From: Chitinophaga pinensis
Lineage (GTDB): Bacteria; Bacteroidota; Bacteroidia; Chitinophagales; Chitinophagaceae
Direction of reading: 5' to 3'
Length of the DNA stretch: 64,000 bases
Assembly: GCA_943333125.1 (NCBI GenBank)
Contig: CALQSB010000008.1
Coordinates: 20,676 to 84,675 of the forward strand
This document shows, in pieces, positions 1 through 6,870 of this stretch. How positions within the stretch are numbered: position 1 is the first letter of the stretch; each line of letters begins with the position of its first letter. Under the pieces are notes generated by a model, which was not told the DNA's origin, did not search any database, and was given only the letters and a program-made list of their open reading frames with translations. Made by a program: the position numbers and the translations under genes.

Positions 1-195
1 CTGAGTGTTATAAATAACCGTGCTATCGGTAGCCTTCTTTGCTGAAGGAACTACTGGAGGATTCAACTTTGCAATAGAATCCGCTATTCTTTTTTGTTGA
101 CCTTCATATGCTAATCTGTTCTTGCTGTTGAAGTAAAACATTCCAATAAGTAAAATACCTATTAAAACAAAACCAATTGTAGTATTTCTGTCCAT
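1..195 (-). CDS. yidC: Membrane protein insertase YidC (N-terminal part, runs off window)
   Basis: Only the first 65 codons are in the window, starting MDRNTTIGFVLIG, which is the usual opening of Bacteroidota YidC. One N-terminal membrane helix spans roughly residues 7-23, followed by a charged, Ala/Lys-containing stretch that begins the large periplasmic domain. YidC inserts and folds inner-membrane proteins, with or without SecYEG. A second ATG two codons upstream (position 201) is possible, but MDRN is the family-typical start. The gene follows rplY on the same strand but is separated from it by a terminator and has its own TACCTTTG promoter box, so it looks like an independent unit. The ORF track missed it because it is truncated by the window edge. 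Confidence 0.85.
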   Translation of the reverse strand, partial: MDRNTTIGFVLIGILLIGMFYFNSKNRLAYEGQQKRIADSIAKLNPPVVPSAKKATDSTVIYNTQ

Positions 196-220
196 TCCCA
201 TTTCTAAATATTTTGGATGG

Positions 221-228
221 CAAAGGTA
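221..228 (-). promoter_or_regulatory. -7 promoter box of yidC (TACCTTTG)
   Basis: On the minus strand this reads TACCTTTG, an exact match to the Bacteroidota -7 consensus TAnnTTTG, 25 bases before the MDRN start codon of yidC. No clear -33 TTG was found at the usual distance. The same 8-mer precedes rplY. Confidence 0.55.
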
Positions 229-299
229 AACAAACAGCTTCAGAACTTAGGATGAATGATTTAATAAATTTAAGTGCAGACTTAGCTACTATCAGACAT

Positions 300-326
300 A
301 AAAAAAAGCCCATAAAAATGAGCTTT
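300..326 (-). terminator. Rho-independent terminator of rplY
   Basis: Read on the minus strand this is AAAGCTCAT-TTTT-ATGGGCTTT, a 9-bp stem with one G-U pair, followed by a run of eight T. It lies just after the rplY stop codon and before the yidC promoter box, so it separates the two genes into different transcripts. Confidence 0.75.
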
Positions 327-351
327 AAAATATTGATAAATTAATGTTGAA

Positions 352-984
352 TTATTTTTTTGCTGCTGGAGCTGCTGCTGCTTTTGGAGCCGCTGCTTTC
401 GGAGCTGCTGCCTTTGGAGCCGCTGCTTCTTCTTGCTTCAACTGACGAGTCATTGTTACAGAAGCAATTGGAATTCTTGGAGAATTCAATACTTCCATAT
501 TTTCAGCGATTACATTTTCAACTCTGATATTTTCATTCAATAGCAAATTGCTAATATCCACCTCAATACACTCTTTAAGGTATTTTGGATATGTCTTTAT
601 TTTAATTGACTTCATTTTAGTAACTAGTTTACCCCCAGCTTTAACACCGGCAGGAGTACCAACATACTTCAATGGCAAGGTAGCAATAACTGTTTTATTT
701 TCTACCAGCTCTAAAAAATCAACATGGATAAGTGCGTCAGTTACTTTGTCAAATTGCAAATCTTTCAAAATGCAATTGTAGGAATTTCCATCAATAATAA
801 CATTGGCCAACATGAATTCTGAAGTGTAAACGATCCCTTTAAATGCAGATGATTGTGCAGCGAAATTAACTTCTGATTTACCGCCGTAAATTACACCTGG
901 CACGAGTTTCTGAGAGCGAAGTAGACGGGTGGCTTTTTTCCCGCTTTCGGTCCTCAGCTGACCTTCGATTGTAATTGTTTTCAT
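352..984 (-). CDS. rplY: 50S ribosomal protein L25/general stress protein Ctc
   Basis: The 210-residue product is the long TL5/Ctc form of L25, which binds 5S rRNA in the large ribosomal subunit. The L25 beta-barrel domain covers about residues 1-95 (start MKTITIEGQLR, then RLLRSQKLVPGVIYG) and the C-terminal Ctc domain about 100-185. The last 25 residues are a low-complexity Ala/Pro/Lys tail built from APKAA repeats, common in Bacteroidota L25 proteins and variable in length. It lies downstream of prs, a widespread neighbour pair, but 165 bases away and with its own TACCTTTG box, so it can be transcribed alone. A terminator follows it. Confidence 0.95.
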   Translation of the reverse strand: MKTITIEGQLRTESGKKATRLLRSQKLVPGVIYGGKSEVNFAAQSSAFKGIVYTSEFMLANVIIDGNSYNCILKDLQFDKVTDALIHVDFLELVENKTVIATLPLKYVGTPAGVKAGGKLVTKMKSIKIKTYPKYLKECIEVDISNLLLNENIRVENVIAENMEVLNSPRIPIASVTMTRQLKQEEAAAPKAAAPKAAAPKAAAAPAAKK

Positions 985-1008
985 TTTTAATTATTTTTTA
1001 ATGAGGCG

Positions 1009-1016
1009 CAAAGGTA
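1009..1016 (-). promoter_or_regulatory. -7 promoter box of rplY (TACCTTTG)
   Basis: The minus strand reads TACCTTTG, an exact TAnnTTTG match 24 bases before the rplY ATG. It is identical to the box before yidC, so the two neighbouring genes may be similarly controlled. Confidence 0.55.
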
Positions 1017-1149
1017 AGTAATCAACAGCTTAATTTTTAAGTTTCATTAAACTATTATCCGATAATTTCAGAAAAATAATTTGTAGTAGTTAATATTGAA
1101 TTAAATAAGACAAGGAATAATTAATTCTATCTAATTGATTTACAACTAA

Positions 1150-2106
1150 CTACTTGCCTCCTGTTTTCATTCTTGACCTAATGAACAAACTATTAATGCT
1201 TTTGTTTTCGTATGCATTTCTTAATGCCACAGCAAACAATTCATCAGTTGAAAGCACTTTTATTTTTGATGTTTCTTTTTTAATTGGAATAGTATCGCAA
1301 ACTACAAGTTCTTCTAGAACACTGTTTTCAATATTTTCATAAGCATTGCCGCTCAGTACAGGATGAGTACAAAAAGCTCTTACGCTTCTGGCACCTTTCT
1401 CCATCATCAAACTTGCACTTTTAGTAAGGGTGCCGCCGGTGTCGCAAATGTCATCAATCAATACAATATCTCTTCCCACTACATCTCCAATTACCACCAT
1501 GCTGGCAATTTCGTTTGCGCGTTTACGATGTTTATCACAAATAACCATGTCACATTCAAAGAAAGAAGCAACTTCTCTGATTCTGTTTGCACTTCCAACA
1601 TCTGGAGCCGCAAAAGTAAGATTTGCTAAATTCAAACTCTCAATGTAAGGAATGAATATAGCTGAAGAATCCAGGTGGTCAACCGGGATATCAAAATAGC
1701 CTTGTATTTGTGGAGCATGTAAATCCATTGTTACAATTCGATCAGCTCCAGCAGCTACCAGCATATTGGCGACTAATTTAGATCCGATTGCCACTCTTGG
1801 CTTATCTTTTCTATCTTGTCTGGCGTAACCATAATAGGGTATAACTGCAATAACTTTATAAGCAGATGCCCTTTTCGCAGCATCTATCATCAATAACAAC
1901 TCCATTAAATTATCTGTTGGAGCGAAAGTACTTTGAACCAGTAAAACAAATTTCCCTCTAATACTCTCTTCAAATTCGACGCCAATTTCCCCGTCACTAA
2001 ATTGACTAATTTTTACACTGCCCAATTTCTCGCCAAATTTTCGGGCTATTTTTTCTGCTAAATACCTCGATCCTCTACCAGAGAAGATTTTTGCATTGGA
2101 TTCCAT
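1150..2106 (-). CDS. prs: Ribose-phosphate pyrophosphokinase (PRPP synthetase)
   Basis: Transfers pyrophosphate from ATP to ribose 5-phosphate to make PRPP, the precursor of purines, pyrimidines, NAD, histidine and tryptophan. The 318-residue length is normal for class I enzymes. Visible signatures are the N-terminal FSDGEIGVEFEESIRG region, the flexible loop around RKDKPRVAIGS (about residues 97-110), the metal/ATP motif DLHAPQIQGYFDIPVDHL, and the PRPP-binding loop VLIDDICDTGGTL (about 214-226). The gene is divergent from radC, and the shared promoter region carries a perfect 11-bp inverted repeat. rplY follows downstream. Confidence 0.97.
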   Translation of the reverse strand: MESNAKIFSGRGSRYLAEKIARKFGEKLGSVKISQFSDGEIGVEFEESIRGKFVLLVQSTFAPTDNLMELLLMIDAAKRASAYKVIAVIPYYGYARQDRKDKPRVAIGSKLVANMLVAAGADRIVTMDLHAPQIQGYFDIPVDHLDSSAIFIPYIESLNLANLTFAAPDVGSANRIREVASFFECDMVICDKHRKRANEIASMVVIGDVVGRDIVLIDDICDTGGTLTKSASLMMEKGARSVRAFCTHPVLSGNAYENIENSVLEELVVCDTIPIKKETSKIKVLSTDELFAVALRNAYENKSINSLFIRSRMKTGGK

Positions 2107-2131
2107 GTAAATAAATTAAAGGGATAATGAA

Positions 2132-2171
2132 ATTAATTGAGCAAAAATACATTTACTTTAGCTCAATTAAT
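2132..2171. promoter_or_regulatory. Perfect 11-bp inverted repeat in the prs/radC divergent promoter
   Basis: ATTAATTGAGC (2132-2142) is matched exactly by its reverse complement GCTCAATTAAT (2161-2171), with an 18-base spacer. The spacer holds most of a minus-strand TATTTTTG box (2142-2149, for prs), and a plus-strand near-match TACTTTAG (2154-2161, for radC) runs into the right arm. The two arms therefore bracket both core promoters. This layout fits an operator for a dimeric regulator, but a 40-base RNA hairpin is also possible. No regulator has been identified. Confidence 0.5.
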
Positions 2172-2181
2172 GTACCGTACT

Positions 2182-2883
2182 ATGAAAAATGTTAACAAGC
2201 CGTCCACATCAATAAAAAACTGGGCACCCGACGACCGGCCTCGTGAAAAAATGGAGCGATTGGGTTCCTCAAGTTTGAGCAATACAGAATTGATCGCTAT
2301 TTTGATAAACAGTGGGAACAAAGAGAAATCTGCGATTGAAATTGCAATGGAATTAATGAGTAACTGCAAAAACAATTTAAATGAACTTGGAAAACTATCT
2401 CTTGCTGATTTACAGAAAATAAGAGGCATTGGATTTGCAAGATCAATTTCAATTGCGGCTGCATTGGAATTGGGAAGAAGAAGAAACAGTAATGATTTTT
2501 TGATTAAACCTATTGTCAGAAGCAGTGCAGATGTTGCTCATTTTCTAAGTCAATCTTTTAAAGATCTCAGTTATGAAGTATTTGCATTATTATTATTAAA
2601 CAGAGCGAATAAAATTATTCATTTTGAAATAATCAGCAGAGGTGGGATTACCGGAACCGTTGCAGATCCGAGGATTATTTTGAAAATAGCTCTAAATAAT
2701 GGTGCAACAAGTATAATACTCAGCCATAATCATCCTTCAGGAAATCTTCAGCCCAGTAAAGCCGATGAAGACATTACATTGAAAATCAAAAACGCAGCAG
2801 AACTCATGGACATCAAAGTAATGGATCACATTATTGTGAGTGAAGAGGGTTACTTCAGTTTTATGGATGAAGGAATCCTGTAA
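2182..2883 (+). CDS. radC: RadC family JAB/MPN domain protein (UPF0758)
   Basis: The protein has an N-terminal helix-hairpin-helix region (about residues 60-85) and a C-terminal JAB1/MPN-like metalloprotease fold. The JAMM-type motif is visible as SHNHPSGNLQPSKADED. Despite the name, RadC is not established as a repair protein, and its biochemical activity is unclear. The ORF track starts at a TTG at 2137, inside the promoter and inverted repeat. ATG codons at 2170 and 2182 are better, and I chose 2182 because the family normally begins shortly before SIKNWAPDDRPREK. It is transcribed divergently from prs. Confidence 0.9.
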   Translation: MKNVNKPSTSIKNWAPDDRPREKMERLGSSSLSNTELIAILINSGNKEKSAIEIAMELMSNCKNNLNELGKLSLADLQKIRGIGFARSISIAAALELGRRRNSNDFLIKPIVRSSADVAHFLSQSFKDLSYEVFALLLLNRANKIIHFEIISRGGITGTVADPRIILKIALNNGATSIILSHNHPSGNLQPSKADEDITLKIKNAAELMDIKVMDHIIVSEEGYFSFMDEGIL

Positions 2884-2902
2884 GAATAAGCATTGATCAA
2901 TC

Positions 2903-2924
2903 TTGTTTAAATTGGATTAAACAA
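2903..2924. terminator. AT-rich hairpin between convergent radC and DUF3467 gene
   Basis: TTGTTTAA and TTAAACAA form a perfect 8-bp stem around a six-base loop between the two convergent genes. It lacks a T-tract on either strand, so it is only a weak terminator candidate. Confidence 0.3.
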
Positions 2925-2954
2925 AAAGACCGCAACCCTAGTTAAATAAAAAGT

Positions 2955-3269
2955 CTATGCTTGTCCGGTAGGCCCTCCAAAATTAAATGGAATTTCTACC
3001 GATTCCATATCCTGTATATTTCCATTAGCAGCTTCGAACTTTTTTACATTATCAATCATCGCTTTCATAAAACGCTTTGCGTGAAAGGGTGTAAGGATAA
3101 TTCGGTTCTTCACTTTGCTTTTGGGTGTACCTGGCATTACGTTTACAAAGTCAATCACAAATTCAGCATGACTATGAGTAATGATGGCCAAGTTAGCATA
3201 AGTCCCTTCTGATACTTCTTCTGAAATTTCAATGTTTAATTGATTCTCTGCGGGTGATTTTACAGACAT
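2955..3269 (-). CDS. DUF3467 domain-containing protein
   Basis: This 104-residue soluble protein matches the small DUF3467 family found in Bacteroidota and other bacteria. Family features seen here are the N-terminal ISEEVSEGTYANLAIITHSHAEF segment and the central RIILTPFHAKRFMKAM. The function is unknown. The start codon is five bases after the stop codon of the secreted protein encoded just upstream, so the two genes are probably co-transcribed, although their products should be in different compartments. Confidence 0.85.
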   Translation of the reverse strand: MSVKSPAENQLNIEISEEVSEGTYANLAIITHSHAEFVIDFVNVMPGTPKSKVKNRIILTPFHAKRFMKAMIDNVKKFEAANGNIQDMESVEIPFNFGGPTGQA

Positions 3270-3274
3270 GTTTT

Positions 3275-3991
3275 TTATTGTTTATTGTTAAGTATATTAA
3301 ATATCTTTTTAAGTGCTATTTCGGGATTGTTATTGATTTCGTCAAAATCGATTGATGGAGACAGGTCGATAGTTTTGCTGAAATCCTCAATTATTTTTTT
3401 TCTTGAAAGCTTAATCTTTTTAAATTCATTTGTACTGTTGTTCAAATAATAATAATTATACTCCAAATTAAATTGTCTTAACTCTGATTGGATATAATTA
3501 GTACTCACGATATCTAAATTAGCAGAAAAGTTTTTATACAAATTGTATTTGGGTCCTATTAGAAGAACCTGATAAAATAAATCTTTAGCTAATGGACTAA
3601 CCAATTTAGAAGTATAAAACAATAAGTCTTCCTTATAAAAATCGGAGTTTGAATTATAAATAATAAAAGAATCTACTTCTGAAGTTTTTTTTGAAATAAT
3701 CTGATTTGTAGCATTTAAATAAACATCCACCTGCTGATTGTAAGTATTGTAACTAAGGTTGGTATGCTCGGATTTTTCTGATTTTGTATAAATGCTGCCT
3801 GGCAATTTTTCTCCATACAAAAATGAAGTGCCTATAACCTTAAAATTACTTATCTGCTGATAAGAGCCTTCTGATCCTTTTTCAAACATTACTCTCATGT
3901 AGGCAGCTGCAGGATCCGTGTAACTTGCGGCCTGACTGAAAGAGTCTGATAAAATAAAAGTTAACAGAAGTGAAAACAAAATATTTTTCAT
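3275..3991 (-). CDS. Hypothetical secreted protein
   Basis: I do not recognise this 238-residue protein. It opens with a clear Sec signal peptide (MKNILFSLLLTFILSDSFSQA, cleavage probably after residue 19-21). The mature part is rich in Tyr, Asn and Ser, with the N-terminal segment YTDPAAAYMRVMFEKGSEG, and has no further membrane segment or lipobox. The composition suggests a beta-rich periplasmic or outer-membrane-associated protein. It is tightly followed by the DUF3467 gene. Confidence 0.75.
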   Translation of the reverse strand: MKNILFSLLLTFILSDSFSQAASYTDPAAAYMRVMFEKGSEGSYQQISNFKVIGTSFLYGEKLPGSIYTKSEKSEHTNLSYNTYNQQVDVYLNATNQIISKKTSEVDSFIIYNSNSDFYKEDLLFYTSKLVSPLAKDLFYQVLLIGPKYNLYKNFSANLDIVSTNYIQSELRQFNLEYNYYYLNNSTNEFKKIKLSRKKIIEDFSKTIDLSPSIDFDEINNNPEIALKKIFNILNNKQ

Positions 3992-4125
3992 GTATGTATG
4001 TTTATTGTTTTAGGTCACATGTTATGCCCTTAATACTTATTTCCGATTAGCAAGAGACTAACTCTTATGAGCATTTCTTAAAAAAGAATTTAATCTTTAT
4101 AAAGATAATTTTAAAAACTAGAATC

Positions 4126-4162
4126 CAAAAAAAAGAGGCTGCCAAAAATAGACAGCCTCTTT
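4126..4162 (-). terminator. Rho-independent terminator of the susC-susD operon
   Basis: AGAGGCTG (4134-4141) pairs with CAGCCTCT (4153-4160), extended by two A-T pairs, around an 11-base loop. On the minus strand the stem is followed by a run of eight T. It lies directly after the DUF1735 gene and closes the operon. Confidence 0.85.
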
Positions 4163-4181
4163 AGAATTAATTTTATATGTC

Positions 4182-5129
4182 TTATTGACGAGTGATAATT
4201 TCTTCAGTTACTCTGTAACCAGTACCTCCGGCATAACCATATCTAACTTTAAAAGAAAGGGTAGCTGGATCATATACATTATTGCATTCTGATGAATTCG
4301 CCCACTGTGGAGTGTATCCTGTTGGATTTCCACTAGGATGAGTATCTGGTAATCCAGCAGTAAACATAAATACTGGAGTTATGCTTCCTGGGAAAGGAGA
4401 TACAGTAATATCATTACTGATAGGATCAACATCTAAAACAGCATAATAACCACTACCTCCCAAATCGCCAAGTTCTATAGCTACGCTGGTAGCTGAATTG
4501 GTGAACGCAGCCTTTACTCTATCAACAATTGGTCTTGGTGCAGTTGGATGATAAAAGAAACCATTTGAAACGTAATCGCCATCATAAATATTCTTTATTG
4601 CTAAAAGAAACAGTACTTTATTCATGTTAGAAGCAACAACACAACCGTTATCAACATCTGTTATTTGTAAAGCCATTCCGTAGCTTATAGAAGGATCAAT
4701 ACTAACTGTTGAAGGAATATTAATCATAACATAACCATTTTTTGAACCTGCTGGTATTGTTACAGTTGCATTTTGAATGGTGTACAATGATGGATCTAAA
4801 GGAACAATAGTTGTACCATTTGCAGTATTGTAATCATCAATGATAGCATCATTGATAGCAACAGATACATGGATATCTTTTGTTGTAGGAGCTTCAGCTA
4901 AAAAACTCATTATTACAGAATTCGAATCAATGTTTTGAGGCGTATCCTGTAAAACAAGACCTACATTTTTTACATAGTTACTTAAATTCAACAAATTGAA
5001 TCCTACTCCATCTGGTGAACCAGCAGGGTCTTTGATACCATATTCTTGATTATCAAAACCTTTGTCTTTCATACATCCGGAATTAAAAACCACCGTAAAT
5101 GCAAGAAGAATTATTGATATTTTTTTCAT
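4182..5129 (-). CDS. DUF1735 domain lipoprotein (SusE-like position)
   Basis: The 315-residue product begins with a lipoprotein signal peptide ending at Cys19 (FNSGC-MKDKG). The region after it, with a Thr/Val/Ile-rich beta-sandwich pattern (SVAINDAIIDDYNTANGTT, VTIPAGSKNGYVMINIP), is typical of DUF1735/BT_3987-type domains, residues about 40-165. The C-terminal half is another beta-rich module, ending in RYGYAGGTGYRVTEEIITRQ. Such proteins often accompany SusC/SusD pairs as surface lipoproteins that help capture substrate. It is last in the susC-susD operon, 22 bases after susD and before a strong terminator. The substrate cannot be read from the sequence. Confidence 0.8.
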   Translation of the reverse strand: MKKISIILLAFTVVFNSGCMKDKGFDNQEYGIKDPAGSPDGVGFNLLNLSNYVKNVGLVLQDTPQNIDSNSVIMSFLAEAPTTKDIHVSVAINDAIIDDYNTANGTTIVPLDPSLYTIQNATVTIPAGSKNGYVMINIPSTVSIDPSISYGMALQITDVDNGCVVASNMNKVLFLLAIKNIYDGDYVSNGFFYHPTAPRPIVDRVKAAFTNSATSVAIELGDLGGSGYYAVLDVDPISNDITVSPFPGSITPVFMFTAGLPDTHPSGNPTGYTPQWANSSECNNVYDPATLSFKVRYGYAGGTGYRVTEEIITRQ

Positions 5130-5151
5130 AACGTTTTTATTTTTACTTTAA

Positions 5152-6852
5152 TTAATTTAAATCCCAGAAAATTGATGAAAATGGATATGCTCCTTGTGAA
5201 CCCTGGCTTGAAACATTTGTTGGATTGTACAAATACTCATTTTGAGGATACAACAATCTTTTAGGTAACACTGATCTTACATTAGCAGGGTTTGTAGAAA
5301 TTGCAGGACCAGCACTAAATCCAACTGATAGTCCATAAACAAAATGGTTCGTTGTTGCATTAAAATCTACTCTTCTGTAATCAGACCAAACCTCAAAAGG
5401 TGCAATTGCATTTAATGCAAACCATTTTTGGGTGATGATAGTAAATAACCCCCCTTGTACTGGAAATCCGTTTCCTGGATCGTATTCTGGAGAAAAATAA
5501 TCAACATCAGGATATCCTGCGTTATTAACAATGTAGGTATTAGCATTTGGAGTAGTTAAACCCAAACTTGTAAATGATGCTACAATACCGCTCGCTAATA
5601 ATTGATCTGCTGAAACTGCGCCAACATTAAATCCTCTGTGACTACATTCTGCTTGTAAAAAATAAGATTCTGCTGAGGTAAGAATCCACTGTGGCTGATC
5701 AACACCTCTGTAAACACCTACTCCAATACCTGCTAAATTTCCTGCTGCATTAATTGTTTGTGCAGGTATGCCATAATCTACACCTCTGTAAACTCCTGTA
5801 TAATCACCACTTGTTGGAGCTTTGTAGAATTTATTTCTTCTTAAATCTCCATTATAACCATAATATCCATTATCTCCTTGAACACCCTGGCCTACAGCAT
5901 AACTATTCGCTTTATAATAAACTGAGTTACCTGTTGCTGATCCTGCATCATCAGCTACGTAAGAATTGAAGAAAGGATTTCCTTTATCAGCCTGATAACC
6001 TGGTTGAACCTCCGCGTTAAAATCTAAAAATCCGCTGCCTTCATTATTTATATCAGTAAATTCCTGATCTAATTCTCCACGAGATAGTGCATAAGTGGCA
6101 ACCGTTCCTACTGTATTTGTAGAATTGATTTCAATTCCACCATTCATAAATTTAGTAAGAATTCTTAATTTCAACGTATTTCCAAACTGAGCCCAACGGG
6201 TTTTCATGTCAGAAACTGCAGTAGCTGGAAATAATTTATTTCCAAACATAATATCATCAGTAGCAATACTTGCATTTGGACCAGTTTCGCTTTCGTCTGC
6301 GTTAGTAATCAAAGAAATCCCTGTATCAACTTGTCTTAAAAGGTCTTTGTAAATATCTATTCCTTTGTCGTATTTAGGAGTTGTAATTGCAGCTCCTTTT
6401 AGAGCTTCAGTGTAAGGTATGTTATTGTACAAATCAACTAATATAGCGAAATTATGAGCTTTCATAATTCTGGCAATACCTTCATAAAAATCTGCATGTG
6501 CTTTATTTGCACCAATCTGCATTGTTTGGTAGTCATACAAATTATCATACATCGAAGACCAGATACCTGATTGGAAATTGGTTGTAATTTCATAGGTCTC
6601 TTCTTCAGTGTTTGGAGCATACGTTCCAGAACGAGCCCAATATCCAAGATAATTTTGTAACCATCCCCAGCTTCTTGATACTACTCTCGCTGTGCTATTT
6701 TGAGCAGCGGGAAGAATTACATTGTACGCAATTGTACTATCAGTAGCCTCATTAGGGTTCTGATTAATGTTGAACTTTTCCTTTTTGCAGCTAAATAAAC
6801 TAATTATAAAGGCAAAGACAAAAAAGAGAAGAATTATTTTTTTCTGTTTCAT
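5152..6852 (-). CDS. SusD/RagB-family outer-membrane lipoprotein (SusD-like_2 type)
   Basis: This 566-residue protein has a lipoprotein signal peptide with the lipid-attachment Cys at residue 22 (SLFSC-KKEKF). The next part, INQNPNEATDSTIAYNVILPAAQ, and helical repeats such as GIARIMKAHNFAILVDLYNNIPYTEAL are typical of the SusD-like_2 group. SusD proteins cap the SusC barrel and deliver oligomeric nutrients to it. It lies 18 bases after susC. No glycoside hydrolase or peptidase is adjacent, so the ligand could be a glycan or a peptide. Confidence 0.93.
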   Translation of the reverse strand: MKQKKIILLFFVFAFIISLFSCKKEKFNINQNPNEATDSTIAYNVILPAAQNSTARVVSRSWGWLQNYLGYWARSGTYAPNTEEETYEITTNFQSGIWSSMYDNLYDYQTMQIGANKAHADFYEGIARIMKAHNFAILVDLYNNIPYTEALKGAAITTPKYDKGIDIYKDLLRQVDTGISLITNADESETGPNASIATDDIMFGNKLFPATAVSDMKTRWAQFGNTLKLRILTKFMNGGIEINSTNTVGTVATYALSRGELDQEFTDINNEGSGFLDFNAEVQPGYQADKGNPFFNSYVADDAGSATGNSVYYKANSYAVGQGVQGDNGYYGYNGDLRRNKFYKAPTSGDYTGVYRGVDYGIPAQTINAAGNLAGIGVGVYRGVDQPQWILTSAESYFLQAECSHRGFNVGAVSADQLLASGIVASFTSLGLTTPNANTYIVNNAGYPDVDYFSPEYDPGNGFPVQGGLFTIITQKWFALNAIAPFEVWSDYRRVDFNATTNHFVYGLSVGFSAGPAISTNPANVRSVLPKRLLYPQNEYLYNPTNVSSQGSQGAYPFSSIFWDLN

Positions 6853-6870
6853 AATATTAATATTAAAAAA

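Noticed and set aside
104-313. 69-residue minus ORF
   Set aside because: It overlaps the yidC start, its promoter box and the rplY terminator in another frame, and its protein has no family resemblance.
5754-5969. 71-residue plus ORF (His/Leu/Tyr-rich)
   Set aside because: It is the antisense shadow of the susD gene.
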